38,463 nucleotides of DNA from Akkermansia muciniphila (lineage in GTDB: Bacteria; Verrucomicrobiota; Verrucomicrobiia; Methylacidiphilales; CAMAQI01), in assembly GCA_945883905.1 (NCBI GenBank), contig CAMCYL010000017.1, forward strand, positions 1 to 38,463. The letters are read 5' to 3'. This document shows positions 17,181 through 26,455 of the stretch, in pieces (positions within the stretch are counted from its first letter, which is position 1; each line of letters opens with the position of its first letter). The notes under the pieces were generated by a model that saw nothing but the letters and a program-made list of their open reading frames with translations, did not search any database and was not told where the DNA came from. The translations under genes were made by a program, and so were the position numbers.

Positions 17181-18197
17181 CTAAATCGAATAGTACTCTC
17201 GATACCATCTCACAAACTTTTCTAACCCCACCTCAATCGGTGTCTTCGGACTAAACCCCACCGCCTCCTCCAACGCCTGAACATCGGCCACCGTCTCGAA
17301 TACATCCCCCGGCTGCATTGGTAACATCTCCATGACTGCCTTCTTTCCAATAAGTTCCTCTAAGGTCTGAATAAAGTAAAGTAGCTCTACGGGTGAACGA
17401 TTCCCAATATTATAAAGTCGATAGGGAGCACTGCTCGAGTCATTAGCAGGAACCAATCCATTCCAGCTAGAATTCGTGACCGCAGGATGATCGATCAATC
17501 TAACAATTCCCTCAACGATATCATCAATATAAGTAAAATCTCGTTTCATCTTTCCATGATTAAAAACCTTAATCGGTTCCCCTTTTAAAATCGCTTTCGT
17601 AAAACTAAAATAGGCCATATCCGGACGTCCCCACGGTCCATAGACCGTAAAAAAACGAAGTCCCGTCGTCGGAATTCGATAGAGATGACTGTAAGAATGT
17701 GCCATCAACTCATTCGCTTTTTTAGTCGCCGCATAAAGACTTACGGGATGATCGACCGAATCTCCCACCGCAAAGGGAACCTTTCGATTCAATCCATAAA
17801 CAGAGCTCGAACTTGCATAAATGAGATTTTCACTTTTTTGAGCGCGACACCCCTCAAGAATATTTAAAAATCCGGTCAAATTACTATCGGCATAAGCATG
17901 GGGATTTTCCAAACTATATCGAACCCCCGCTTGGGCCCCTAAATGCACGACCGCATCAAATCGCTCCCCTTTAAATAATCCCTCCATCGCACTTCGATTT
18001 GCTAAATCAATTTGATGAAAATGAAACCCTGCTTGAGATTGTAGTCGAGTGAGTCGAGCTTGTTTCAAAGCCGGATCATAATAGGTATTTAAATTATCCA
18101 GACCGACAACGGTTATTCCCTTTTGAAGAAGCGCCTGTGAAACATAGGATCCCACAAACCCCGCCGCTCCTGTAACGAGTATATTTTTCCCGCTCAT
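17181..18197 (-). CDS. NAD-dependent sugar-nucleotide epimerase, UDP-glucuronate 4-epimerase type
   Basis: The 338-residue protein is an extended short-chain dehydrogenase. It has the Rossmann motif GAAGFVG near residue 9, LDNLNTYYDPALKQARL, HLGAQAGVRYSLENPHAY, the SSSSVYG serine and the catalytic YAATK pair, and FFTVYGPWGRPDMAYFSFTK. The NTYYDP and AGVRYS segments are typical of UDP-glucuronate 4-epimerases, which make UDP-galacturonate for capsule or LPS. The ATG at 18197 overlaps the waaA stop as ATGA, so I prefer it to a start seven codons upstream. Adjacency to waaA supports a surface polysaccharide role. Confidence 0.87.
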   Translation of the reverse strand: MSGKNILVTGAAGFVGSYVSQALLQKGITVVGLDNLNTYYDPALKQARLTRLQSQAGFHFHQIDLANRSAMEGLFKGERFDAVVHLGAQAGVRYSLENPHAYADSNLTGFLNILEGCRAQKSENLIYASSSSVYGLNRKVPFAVGDSVDHPVSLYAATKKANELMAHSYSHLYRIPTTGLRFFTVYGPWGRPDMAYFSFTKAILKGEPIKVFNHGKMKRDFTYIDDIVEGIVRLIDHPAVTNSSWNGLVPANDSSSAPYRLYNIGNRSPVELLYFIQTLEELIGKKAVMEMLPMQPGDVFETVADVQALEEAVGFSPKTPIEVGLEKFVRWYREYYSI

Positions 18198-19531
18198 GAC
18201 CGTACCTCCATCATACACCCTTTCTTTGCCTGTAACGATTGCGCAATCGCACGAGCAGTTCGTTTCGCCGCTCCTAAATTTTCTTGATACAGAACTTTTC
18301 CTTTTTCTCCTAAAGCGATCCGATCTTGAGTTTGATTTAAAAGAAATCGAATTTGAGCTTCCAATTCGACCTCATTTTGAACCTGAAGAATTCCGCCTTG
18401 TTCACGAAAATGTTGCGTCAAATTCTCAAAATTCTGCATGTGAGGACCGACCACCACCGGAGCCCCTACTCTCGTTGCCTCAATAAAATTTTGTCCCCCT
18501 TTACTCAATAAACTTTTCCCCACAAAAACGACCGTTGCTTTCGAATAAACCGATTTTAACTCTCCTGTCGAATTGAGAATCAAAACCTCCGGAACCGATC
18601 CGTTATTTAGGGACTGTGTAATCGTCCCCCTCAAAACTGATTTTAATCCCAGTGCATTCATCTCGCCTTGAACAGATTCCCCTCGCTCCGCATGACGAGG
18701 CGCAATTAATAATCTTAAATGAGGAAATTCAATCTTTAAATTTTTATAAATCTTCCCCAAAACTTCCTCTTCCCCCGAATGAGTACTCCCCGCAAGTAAA
18801 ACAAAATCGGTCGGCTTCCATCCAACAAAAGACCACCATTTCTCAATGGAACTCTCCGAATAACTATCCTCTGCCACATCATATTTTAGACTTCCGGAAA
18901 CGAAAATCGATTCTGAAGAAAAACCTGCCCCCTCTAAACGCGGTACATCTTTTTCATCCTGGGCAAAAACAAGATCCACGAGTTGTAACACCGGTTTGCA
19001 AAAAAAAGAAAACTTTCGATAACGGCTCTCCGTCCTCTTCGACAAACGCGCATTAATCAAATAAACGGGAATTTCCCGTCGCTTTGCACACCAGAGGTAG
19101 TTCGGCCAAATCTCCGCTTCAACCAAAATCAAAAGCTTAGGACGAATCATTTCAAAGGCACGAGAAACAGACCACAAAAAGTCAGTCGGATTATATACTA
19201 TAATGGTTTGCTGATCTTTGATCGTCTCCGCTACCTTTCGACCCGTTGAGGTCGTTGTGCTTAAAACCACGGTCGTCATTGGATTCTGCCGTCTCAACTC
19301 CTTAATCAAAACAACGGCCATCATCGCCTCGCCAACGCTCACCGCATGAATCCAAAGATCCACACCATTGCCAATTCGATCTTTAATCTTTTGGGGATAA
19401 AATCCGAGCCGTTGCCCACTCATATGCCAAAGTTTTCCACGGCGCCAAAGACGCCACGCATAATACGGTCCCGTGAGAATAAACCCAAAGAAAAAGAGGA
19501 CGTTATAGCCAACTTGTCGAAAAAAATCCAT
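18194..19531 (-). CDS. waaA: 3-deoxy-D-manno-octulosonic acid (Kdo) transferase
   Basis: The 445-residue inner-membrane protein transfers Kdo from CMP-Kdo to lipid A precursor. It has an N-terminal anchor helix (VLFFFGFILTGPYYAWRLW), then IHAVSVGEAMMA with the catalytic Glu, VVLSTTTSTGRKVA, LILVEAEIWPNYLW, the ARLSKRTESRYRK segment, and the GT-B second half with LLAGSTHSGEEE and LIAPRHAER. It ends with the sugar-nucleotide region FVGKSLLSKGGQNFIEATRVGAPVVVGPHMQNF. Length fits (about 425-450). It follows the htrA stop by 19 bases and overlaps the epimerase start by four. Whether it adds one Kdo or more cannot be told. Confidence 0.94.
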   Translation of the reverse strand: MDFFRQVGYNVLFFFGFILTGPYYAWRLWRRGKLWHMSGQRLGFYPQKIKDRIGNGVDLWIHAVSVGEAMMAVVLIKELRRQNPMTTVVLSTTTSTGRKVAETIKDQQTIIVYNPTDFLWSVSRAFEMIRPKLLILVEAEIWPNYLWCAKRREIPVYLINARLSKRTESRYRKFSFFCKPVLQLVDLVFAQDEKDVPRLEGAGFSSESIFVSGSLKYDVAEDSYSESSIEKWWSFVGWKPTDFVLLAGSTHSGEEEVLGKIYKNLKIEFPHLRLLIAPRHAERGESVQGEMNALGLKSVLRGTITQSLNNGSVPEVLILNSTGELKSVYSKATVVFVGKSLLSKGGQNFIEATRVGAPVVVGPHMQNFENLTQHFREQGGILQVQNEVELEAQIRFLLNQTQDRIALGEKGKVLYQENLGAAKRTARAIAQSLQAKKGCMMEVRS

Positions 19532-19550
19532 GTCTTCCCTAACGAAAAAA

Positions 19551-21116
19551 TTACTCTTTTGCCTTCAAAATCGTAAAGGAACTATTTTTCCCACTTCGTA
19601 TAAAGACTAAAACATCCTCCCCTTTTTTAACCTTTTTCAATAAACCCAAGAAAGACTTCACGTCTTTAACCTCCCAAGCCTGTGACTCCCTTTTCGGCTG
19701 AATCTCCTGAATAATAATTCCCGGCTGAAGTTTTGCATTTTCTGCCGAAGAACCTTCTTCAATTTCAGTAATAACAACCCCACTCACCTCAGGAGACAAC
19801 TCAAGTCGCTGACGAATACGATCGTCCAAATCTTGAACATGAATCCCCTTAAATACATTATCAGATTGAATCACATTACTTTGGGGCTCGATCTCCGATC
19901 TCTCCTCCCCTTCTTCAATCCCTTTTCCAAAATCCTTCGGTTGTTCACTCACAGTCAAGGTTAAGATTTTTTCGGCTCTTTTTCGTAAAACAAGCAGTTT
20001 TACTTTTTGCCCAGGCAACGTCAAAGAGACCATCAAACGCAGATGACTCGGATCCTTCACCTTTAATCCATCCAACTCCAAAATAATATCTCCTCTTTGC
20101 AAACCCCCTTTTTGAGCAGGAGAATTCGGAGCGACATTATTCACTAAAGCCCCTTGATCCAATGCCAGATCAAAAAATTTCGCTTTATCACGATCAATCT
20201 GCCCAATCTCGACTCCTAAATAACCCCGAACTACTTTTCCATTCTTAATTAAACTCTCCATCGAAAACTTTGCTAAATTACACGGAATCGCAAATCCAAT
20301 CCCATTAAAACCCCCTCCGGCAGAAAGAATCGCTGCATTTATTCCAACGAGCTCTCCTCGGATATTTACCAATGCCCCGCCTGAATTTCCAGGATTAATG
20401 GCGGCATCGGTTTGAATATAGTCCTCATAAACCGCAGATCCCTGCTGACGTATATTTGGATTTCTCCCTTTCGCACTCACAATTCCTGCACTTACCGATT
20501 CGGAAAGTCCAAACGGATTTCCAATCGCCAAAACTTGCTCTCCGACCTCTAGTAAGTCGGAGTTTCCCCAAACAATCGGAGTCAAGCCTGTCGCCTCAAT
20601 TTGAATGACTCCAATATCCGCAAGGTCATCTACTGCGATCACTTTTGCATTCAAAGTACGACTATCATAGAGACGGACCTCGACACTCTTTGCATTTTTA
20701 ATCACATGCGCATTCGTGATAATATGCCCCTCCTTACTCACAATCACCCCCGAGCCCGTACTTTCAGATTCGCCACGAGGAGCTCTTGGAATCATTCCAG
20801 GGGGAAGAAAAGGGATCATCTCCATCGGATTTTGCCCCCCCTCAACCTTCTCCGGTTTGGAGTGAGATGTAATATTCACCACGCTGGGAAGAACCACCTT
20901 ACTAATATGCGTATATTCACGATTAATTTGCTCCAATAACGGAAGATCCCCTTTTTGAATCGGAGAGACTGTCGCAGGGGTATAGGTCGTCTCAGGAGTA
21001 AAACTCTTTCCTAAAGGAGTTTGACGGAGGAAATCTCCTCCTCCCTTTTTTAGAACAAAGGAATAGAGACCACAAATGACTGTAATAATCAATAGAGCAA
21101 AAAACAACCTTTTCAT
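19551..21116 (-). CDS. Periplasmic serine protease/chaperone, HtrA (DegP/DegQ) family
   Basis: The 521-residue protein has an N-terminal signal anchor (about 4-22), a trypsin-like protease domain and two PDZ domains. The catalytic triad is visible: H137 in ITNAHVI, D167 in DLADIGV and S245 in INPGNSGGALVN. PDZ1 (about 300-390) includes YLGVEIG and APNSPAQKGGLQRGDIILELDG; PDZ2 (about 430-515) ends the protein. It degrades or refolds damaged envelope proteins. It lies inside the lipid A gene cluster, after lpxA by 120 bases and before waaA, which fits an envelope quality-control job alongside outer-membrane assembly. Confidence 0.93.
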   Translation of the reverse strand: MKRLFFALLIITVICGLYSFVLKKGGGDFLRQTPLGKSFTPETTYTPATVSPIQKGDLPLLEQINREYTHISKVVLPSVVNITSHSKPEKVEGGQNPMEMIPFLPPGMIPRAPRGESESTGSGVIVSKEGHIITNAHVIKNAKSVEVRLYDSRTLNAKVIAVDDLADIGVIQIEATGLTPIVWGNSDLLEVGEQVLAIGNPFGLSESVSAGIVSAKGRNPNIRQQGSAVYEDYIQTDAAINPGNSGGALVNIRGELVGINAAILSAGGGFNGIGFAIPCNLAKFSMESLIKNGKVVRGYLGVEIGQIDRDKAKFFDLALDQGALVNNVAPNSPAQKGGLQRGDIILELDGLKVKDPSHLRLMVSLTLPGQKVKLLVLRKRAEKILTLTVSEQPKDFGKGIEEGEERSEIEPQSNVIQSDNVFKGIHVQDLDDRIRQRLELSPEVSGVVITEIEEGSSAENAKLQPGIIIQEIQPKRESQAWEVKDVKSFLGLLKKVKKGEDVLVFIRSGKNSSFTILKAKE

Positions 21117-21236
21117 AGATCTTAATAATTTGTGCGCTCAGCTCTCAAAAGGCAACAGAAACCTTACGTTTTTTCAATTCCGACAAAGCGCATGTGAAAT
21201 TGAAAGAAAATCCTCTTTCTCTAGATCAATCGAGCT

Positions 21237-22016
21237 TTAACGAATAATTCCACGTTTTGACTCTTGAATAAACTGTAACAACCTCTGAACTTCCGGACTT
21301 AAGGGAGTGATCTCCGTGATTTTCTCAATCGCCTGAGTGGTATTTAAAGAGGAATCCATCAAAATCCGATAGACAAGCCTCAACTGCTTAATCCTCTCCT
21401 CCCCTAACCCATACCGTTCAAGACCGACCTGATTAATTCCACAAAGCTGAGCCGGATTTCCATCCACTAAAGAATAAGGGGGCACATCTTTCACTACTTT
21501 TGAACACCCCCCAATCATCGAAAAGGTTCCGATCCGACAAAACTGATGCGCTGCCGATAATCCTCCCACCACCACATGATCCTCTACCACGACATGCCCG
21601 GCCATCGTCCCATTATTTGAGAAAATAACATCATTTCCGATCACACAATCGTGTGCCACATGCGAATACGCTAAAAATAGATTCCGATCTCCAATCAAAG
21701 TCGCGGCATTGGGAGCCGTTGCTCGATTGATCGTCACAAACTCTCGAAAAACGTTACGAGTACCAATCTTTAAAAAGGTCGGTTCCACTTTGTATTTCAA
21801 ATCTTGGCTCTTTCCTCCAATCGCACAAAAAGGATGAAATTCATTCTCCGCACCACAATGAGTCCGTCCCAAGATCGAAGCATGATGCATCACCACACAA
21901 TTCTCTCCTAAAATCACCTCCGCTCCCACAAAAGCATAAGCCCCCACCTGAGTTCCCGCCCCCAGAATCGCTCCCGCCTCAATCACGGCGGTCTCATGTA
22001 TTAATGCTGTTTTCAC
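21237..22016 (-). CDS. lpxA: UDP-N-acetylglucosamine O-acyltransferase
   Basis: The 259-residue protein is LpxA, which carries out the first step of lipid A synthesis by moving a hydroxyacyl chain from ACP to UDP-GlcNAc. It has the left-handed beta-helix hexapeptide repeats (IHETAVIEAGAILGAGTQVG onward), the catalytic His in SHVAHDCVIGNDV (H122), NNGTMAGHVVVEDHV and GGCSKVVKDVPPYSLVDGNPA, and the helical C-terminal domain. Length is standard (about 260). The start is GTG, 45 bases after the lpxC-fabZ stop. No lpxD lies alongside. Confidence 0.94.
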   Translation of the reverse strand: MKTALIHETAVIEAGAILGAGTQVGAYAFVGAEVILGENCVVMHHASILGRTHCGAENEFHPFCAIGGKSQDLKYKVEPTFLKIGTRNVFREFVTINRATAPNAATLIGDRNLFLAYSHVAHDCVIGNDVIFSNNGTMAGHVVVEDHVVVGGLSAAHQFCRIGTFSMIGGCSKVVKDVPPYSLVDGNPAQLCGINQVGLERYGLGEERIKQLRLVYRILMDSSLNTTQAIEKITEITPLSPEVQRLLQFIQESKRGIIR

Positions 22017-22061
22017 AAAACTTTAAATCTATTGTAGCTCAATTTTTAAGCTCGACTCCCA

Positions 22062-23378
22062 TTATGCATCAATTAAGGCGAACATTAATTCCCCTTCTGA
22101 AACAACATCTCCATTGACCAAGCATTGCCCATACGCCTTTCCAATTTTCCCTTTAGAACGGGTTAATTCAGCATGAATCATTAAAGTATCTCCGGGAACA
22201 ACGGGCTTACGGAATTTGATTTTATCAGCACTCATGAAATACCCCAAACGCCCGGATTGGGTGGATTGACGTAACATCAAAATACTCGCGACTTGAGCCA
22301 TCGCCTCGACCTGAAGCACTCCCGGCATCACCGGATGCCCTGGAAAATGACCTTGGAAAAACGGTTCATTGATGGTCACTGACTTCTGTCCGATCGCCTT
22401 CGTCGGGCCATCAAAGCGAACGATCTTATCCACCAATAAAAACGGATATCGATGAGGTAAAATCTTCATGACTTCATTGATATCAAGCCCCGTCTCGCCG
22501 ACGGGAATATTTTCGACAGGCATTAGCTGACTGAGATAGCTCTTGTACTTTTTATAAATCACCTTCGAAAGCTCTGCATTCAAGGCGTGACTCGGCTTTG
22601 AGGCATAAATATGCGCCTTCAAACGAACCGGCACCAACGCTAAATCTCCAATAATATCTAATATTTTATGCCGAACAAATTCATCCTCAAAGCGCATCGG
22701 CTCACGACTGATCACTGACTCCCCCTGAATCACTACCGCATTCTCCAAGCTCCCCCCCTTAATCAACCCCTTATCCATGAGCGGCTTGACCTCTTCATAA
22801 AAAACAAATGTACGAGCCGGAGCGATCTCGGTCGAATATTTCTCCGGATTCTCCTGCCAGTGCAAAAACTGGGTATGCTTCCCAAGATGATTCGCATTCG
22901 TACAAGAAATCTCAAAGGTACTTGAGGGCCATGCAATCATAAAAGCCCCTTGTTTCCCCTCAACTCGCACCGGTTCACGGAGTTCAAAAAAGGAGACCTT
23001 CTCCGTCAATTCAACAGAACCGGCCTCCTGTAAGAGCTCCGAATAGATCTTTCCACTCCCATCCCCAATCGGCGGCTCATTCGCATCCAATTCAATCAGT
23101 GCATTATCAATCCCAAATCCACGCAACGCAGAAAGTAGGTGCTCAATCGTATGCACCTTAATATTCCCCTCTCCAATCGTTGTCGCACGCTCCACTTGCT
23201 TGACATGATCAATATGCGCCTGAATCGTCGGTTCATCCGGAAGATCGACTCGCTTAAAGACAAACCCCGTATTCACAGGAGCCGCTTTCACTGTCAACGT
23301 AACCGAGTTTCCCGTGTGTAGGGCCAGACCTTTAATCGTTGCACTCCGAGCAACCGTTTTTTGTAGAACATTCGACAT
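22062..23378 (-). CDS. lpxC/fabZ: Fused LpxC deacetylase and FabZ dehydratase
   Basis: The 438-residue protein joins two enzymes. Residues about 1-280 are LpxC, the zinc-dependent deacetylase that commits to lipid A, with HTIEHLLSAL (zinc ligand H80), HKILDIIGDLAL (H237 and D241) and the catalytic His in KPSHALNAEL (H264). Residues about 298-438 are FabZ, the beta-hydroxyacyl-ACP dehydratase of fatty acid synthesis, with ILPHRYPFLLVD (H309), GHFPGHPVMPGVLQVEAMAQ (E358). The fusion is known in Bacteroidetes and some PVC bacteria. It links the choice between hydroxyacyl chains for lipid A and saturated chains for phospholipid. I chose the ATG before SNVLQKTVARSATIKG; an upstream ATG at 23450 would add 24 unconserved residues. 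Confidence 0.94.
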   Translation of the reverse strand: MSNVLQKTVARSATIKGLALHTGNSVTLTVKAAPVNTGFVFKRVDLPDEPTIQAHIDHVKQVERATTIGEGNIKVHTIEHLLSALRGFGIDNALIELDANEPPIGDGSGKIYSELLQEAGSVELTEKVSFFELREPVRVEGKQGAFMIAWPSSTFEISCTNANHLGKHTQFLHWQENPEKYSTEIAPARTFVFYEEVKPLMDKGLIKGGSLENAVVIQGESVISREPMRFEDEFVRHKILDIIGDLALVPVRLKAHIYASKPSHALNAELSKVIYKKYKSYLSQLMPVENIPVGETGLDINEVMKILPHRYPFLLVDKIVRFDGPTKAIGQKSVTINEPFFQGHFPGHPVMPGVLQVEAMAQVASILMLRQSTQSGRLGYFMSADKIKFRKPVVPGDTLMIHAELTRSKGKIGKAYGQCLVNGDVVSEGELMFALIDA

Positions 23379-23479
23379 CCGTGGATTGAAACGAAAATAA
23401 GGGGAGGGAGTCAACCTCGAAAAAAGTTTATTTTCATTTTTCATTGTCACTCGCTTTCCAGATCGCTATTTCTCCCCCC

Positions 23480-23860
23480 ATGGCAACACCAGACAAACTC
23501 GAAGAAATTTTCCGCCTCCAAGAGGTCCTCAACCAACGCATCGGCGTTAACCTCCGTGATCTCTCTGAAGAGGAAAAGACCAAATGGATCCTCAACTACT
23601 CTCGGGCTATGAGCCAAGAGATGTCAGAACTTATCGACAGCGTCCCATGGAAATGGTGGGCGAAATATCAAAAATTTGACGAACAAAATGTTCGCGTGGA
23701 GATCATTGATCTCTTCCATTTTTTAATCTCCTTAGCTCAAACGGTCGGAATGACCTCTGATGATGTCTTCCAAGCCTACCTCAAAAAGAATGAGATTAAT
23801 CACAAACGACAAGAGAGCGGTTACGCCGTTAAAGATCACGACGACTCCCGATCAGTCTAA
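23480..23860 (+). CDS. Dimeric (all-alpha) dUTPase-like pyrophosphatase
   Basis: The 126-residue protein resembles the all-alpha NTP pyrophosphatases of the dimeric dUTPase/MazG superfamily. Marks are SRAMSQEMSELIDSVPWKWW, which carries the first acidic metal-binding helix and the PWKWW substrate segment, and VRVEIIDLFHFLISLAQTVG, the second metal-binding helix with its Glu/Asp pair. These enzymes convert dUTP to dUMP, keeping uracil out of DNA. The start at 23480 gives the expected N-terminus (MATPDKLEEIFRLQ); an upstream ATG at 23444 would overlap the possible upstream lpxC start. It is divergent from lpxC/fabZ across about 100 bases, which should contain both promoters. Confidence 0.82.
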   Translation: MATPDKLEEIFRLQEVLNQRIGVNLRDLSEEEKTKWILNYSRAMSQEMSELIDSVPWKWWAKYQKFDEQNVRVEIIDLFHFLISLAQTVGMTSDDVFQAYLKKNEINHKRQESGYAVKDHDDSRSV

Positions 23861-23874
23861 ATAATTTGTATTGT

Positions 23875-24363
23875 ATGCCTGAAAGTTTAATCTGGATCTT
23901 ATCGATCCTTTTAATCCTGATTGGACTTTTAGGGTGTATTGTTCCTGGAATCCCAGGGGCCCCTCTTATTCTTCTGGGAGCCTTCATTTTAAAATGGGGA
24001 ATTCCCGATCAACTCACTTGGTGGACGATCGGACTTCTCTGCTTTCTCACCGTCCTCACCAGTCTTTTCAATCTCCTAATCACCGGCTACACGGCCCAAA
24101 AAGCCGGGGCCTCTCGACTTGCCACGGGAGCAGCAGTCCTCGGCGCTGTCGTTGGACTTTGGTTGAGTTTGCTATGGATTTTCCTTCTCCCACTCTTACT
24201 CGCTTTTGGTGTTGAATACGGGATTAAAAGAAAAAAACTGACCGACTCTGCCCTCATCAGTACGAAAGTCGGATTGGGTCTTTTGATCAGTGCACTCCTC
24301 CAATTCGGAATCGCTCTTTTAATGGTCACTGCCATCATGATCGACTCCTTTTGGATCAACTGA
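23875..24363 (+). CDS. DUF456-family small membrane protein
   Basis: The 162-residue protein is almost wholly hydrophobic, with about five membrane helices. The first loop carries GCIVPGIPGAPLILLGAF, the conserved PGxPG motif of DUF456 proteins, and the middle has ITGYTAQKAGASRLATGAA, followed by VGLWLSLLW. The family is widespread, and I know of no established biochemical function. It follows the dUTPase gene by 14 bases and is probably co-transcribed. I start it at the ATG at 23875; a TTG three codons upstream is possible. Confidence 0.83.
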   Translation: MPESLIWILSILLILIGLLGCIVPGIPGAPLILLGAFILKWGIPDQLTWWTIGLLCFLTVLTSLFNLLITGYTAQKAGASRLATGAAVLGAVVGLWLSLLWIFLLPLLLAFGVEYGIKRKKLTDSALISTKVGLGLLISALLQFGIALLMVTAIMIDSFWIN

Positions 24364-24432
24364 TCATTTTCAAAATTTAAACATTTTAAATCGGTGAATG
24401 ACTTAAAGCTAAAAGTCTTTAAACCGTAGTGC

Positions 24433-25506
24433 ATGGCTTCCCACTCCCCCCGTAAAAAAGAAGAAAAAACGATAAAGCCTATAACGGTCTCCTCCGATTT
24501 CTCTTGGGGCAGTCAGGAGACTCTTTATTTCTTTGAATTAACCCCTGATCGAATCCTCGATGCGGCAGAGACCATCGGGGTTCGTTGTACCGGCCGATGC
24601 CTCCCCTTAAATAGCATGGAGAATCGGGTCTTTGATGTCGAAATTGAAACCGTGACCCCTCCCCTTCACCCCAGCGAAAAATCTCGAATCATCAAATTCT
24701 ATCGTCCAGGACGTTGGACCCGCGAACAAATTCTCGAAGAACACCAGTTTCTTGCCGATCTTCGCACCGCCGATATCCCTTCAATTGCTCCGATTGCCAA
24801 TGAAAGTGGGGAGACGCTCCATCAAATGCAAGATCTTGAGATCTTTTTCTCTGTTTTCCCGAAACAGGGGGGGCGCCACTGCGATGAACTTCAGGGAGAG
24901 GAATGGGATCGCGTGGGACAACTCATGGCTCGAATTCACATCGTCGGAGCTCAGCGAACGGCACCCCATCGCCTCACCCTTGACCCCCAAACCTACGGAT
25001 TAAGCAGCCTCGACTATCTTTTAAAAACCGATGCCATTCATCCGGAATTTCGAAAACATTTTTCGGAGATCCTCCAATCGATTTGTAAAAAATCGACCCC
25101 TTGGTTTCAAGAAACAGAAAAACAACGTCTTCATGGAGATGGACACTGGGGAAATCTTCTCTGGGGAAATACAGGACCCGCATGGGTTGATTTTGATGAT
25201 ATGATTAACGGCCCTTGTGTTCAAGATCTCTGGCTGATGACCGCAGGACGTGATGAGGATACACTCCGTAACCGCGATTTACTCATTGATGGATATGAAA
25301 AAATGAGGTCTTTCGATCATGACTCTTGGCGACTCGTCGAGCCCCTTCGAGCCCTACGCTACATTCACTTTAGTGCTTGGATCTCCAAACGTTGGAAAGA
25401 CCCTGCATTTCCTGCAAAGTTCCAACAATTCGGCACCCGACAATACTGGCAAGATCAACTCCATGACCTCGAGGATGTCTGGAACTGGATGGATAAACCG
25501 TTCTAG
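24433..25506 (+). CDS. srkA: Stress response kinase SrkA-like (YihE/RdoA)
   Basis: The 357-residue protein is an aminoglycoside-phosphotransferase-fold kinase of the SrkA/YihE type. These phosphorylate proteins on Ser/Thr and help cells survive envelope or oxidative stress. Marks are LPLNSMENRVFDVEIE with the ATP-binding strand, IIKFYRPGRWTREQILEEHQ carrying the lysine, LHGDGHWGNLLWG with the catalytic Asp, and WVDFDDMINGPCVQDLWLM with the metal-binding Asp. Length is slightly above the E. coli protein (328), with an N-terminal lysine-rich extension of about 20 residues. It starts 69 bases after the DUF456 gene. Confidence 0.88.
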   Translation: MASHSPRKKEEKTIKPITVSSDFSWGSQETLYFFELTPDRILDAAETIGVRCTGRCLPLNSMENRVFDVEIETVTPPLHPSEKSRIIKFYRPGRWTREQILEEHQFLADLRTADIPSIAPIANESGETLHQMQDLEIFFSVFPKQGGRHCDELQGEEWDRVGQLMARIHIVGAQRTAPHRLTLDPQTYGLSSLDYLLKTDAIHPEFRKHFSEILQSICKKSTPWFQETEKQRLHGDGHWGNLLWGNTGPAWVDFDDMINGPCVQDLWLMTAGRDEDTLRNRDLLIDGYEKMRSFDHDSWRLVEPLRALRYIHFSAWISKRWKDPAFPAKFQQFGTRQYWQDQLHDLEDVWNWMDKPF

Positions 25507-25625
25507 TTTTTTCACTGAAATAAAGAATACTCTGAGGAATGCAAGGAACCCGGAAAAAAGCCTTCGAATTTTGAGGTTTCATTTTCCTGCTTTCCCTATT
25601 TAAATTCTCTTTCATTCTCATCCCT

Positions 25626-26399
25626 ATGATATTTCACTTGAAATTAGATCACTATTTTAAACCGATCCCTCTTATTTTCCTTTCCTGTTCTCTTTTTATT
25701 TTTTCAGGATTCCTCCCTCTTTCAGCAACCGAACAACTTCTGCTCAGTATTGTCCCCAATGAAAATAGCACTCACGGCACAATGCATGGGTATACCCGTA
25801 AAAACTCGCAGAGTCCGTGGACTCAATCCTTCCCCTCCACTCCCGTGAACTTTGGCAAAAACGGTCTCGCTTGGGGTCGCGGACTTCATTCTCCCCAAAC
25901 GGGACTCCAAAAAAAGGAGGGGGATGGACGAGCTCCCTCAGGACGATTTAAAATAGGATTTGCAATGGGTTACGCCTCTCAACTTCCTCTCGGAAACAAA
26001 CAATGGCCCTACCATCAGGTCACCGAACGCGATGCTTGGATCGATAACCCCCTGATTCCCGAACACTATAATCATCTCTACACCCTACAGCCCAACCAAA
26101 CCCCTCCTCCTTGGTTCGAAAGTCAACGCAAACGACTCGGCGACTTTGCCTACGAGTGGAAAATCCTCATCGAACATAATTATCAAAATCCAATTCCCGG
26201 TGAGGGAAGTGCCATCTTTATCCATATCAGACGCAGTGAAATCAAACCGAGCTTCGGTTGTACCGTTATGGAAAAAAAAGCTCTCGAAAAACTACTCTGC
26301 TGGCTCGATCCCAAAGCCACTTCGAGCGACTCCGTTCTACTCAGTGAAAAAGAGTATCAACGCTTAAAAAAGGAGTGGGAGCTTCCCGAATTATACTGA
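25626..26399 (+). CDS. Exported L,D-transpeptidase-fold protein
   Basis: The 257-residue product has an N-terminal membrane or signal segment (about 14-35) and a YkuD-type L,D-transpeptidase domain. Visible marks are GDGRAPSGRFKIG, AWIDNPLIPEHYNHLYTL, VLIEHNY-like IEHNYQN, IFIHIRRSEIKPSFGCTVM with the catalytic His region and SxGC cysteine, and the following EKLLCWLDP. Such enzymes make 3-3 cross-links in peptidoglycan or attach lipoproteins to it. This form resembles the COG3786 (YkuD-like) subgroup, which has a longer spacer than ErfK/YbiS. It acts in the periplasm. It stands 119 bases after srkA. Confidence 0.8.
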   Translation: MIFHLKLDHYFKPIPLIFLSCSLFIFSGFLPLSATEQLLLSIVPNENSTHGTMHGYTRKNSQSPWTQSFPSTPVNFGKNGLAWGRGLHSPQTGLQKKEGDGRAPSGRFKIGFAMGYASQLPLGNKQWPYHQVTERDAWIDNPLIPEHYNHLYTLQPNQTPPPWFESQRKRLGDFAYEWKILIEHNYQNPIPGEGSAIFIHIRRSEIKPSFGCTVMEKKALEKLLCWLDPKATSSDSVLLSEKEYQRLKKEWELPELY

Positions 26400-26455
26400 T
26401 TTTTAATCTTTGTAAACTTAGGCACACAAAATGCTTTTGTTTTATCATAAAATAT

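Noticed and set aside
23379-23450. Longer N-terminus for LpxC-FabZ starting at 23450
   Set aside because: The extra 24 residues do not fit the family and would overlap a possible start of the divergent dUTPase gene; the start at 23378 matches the LpxC domain.
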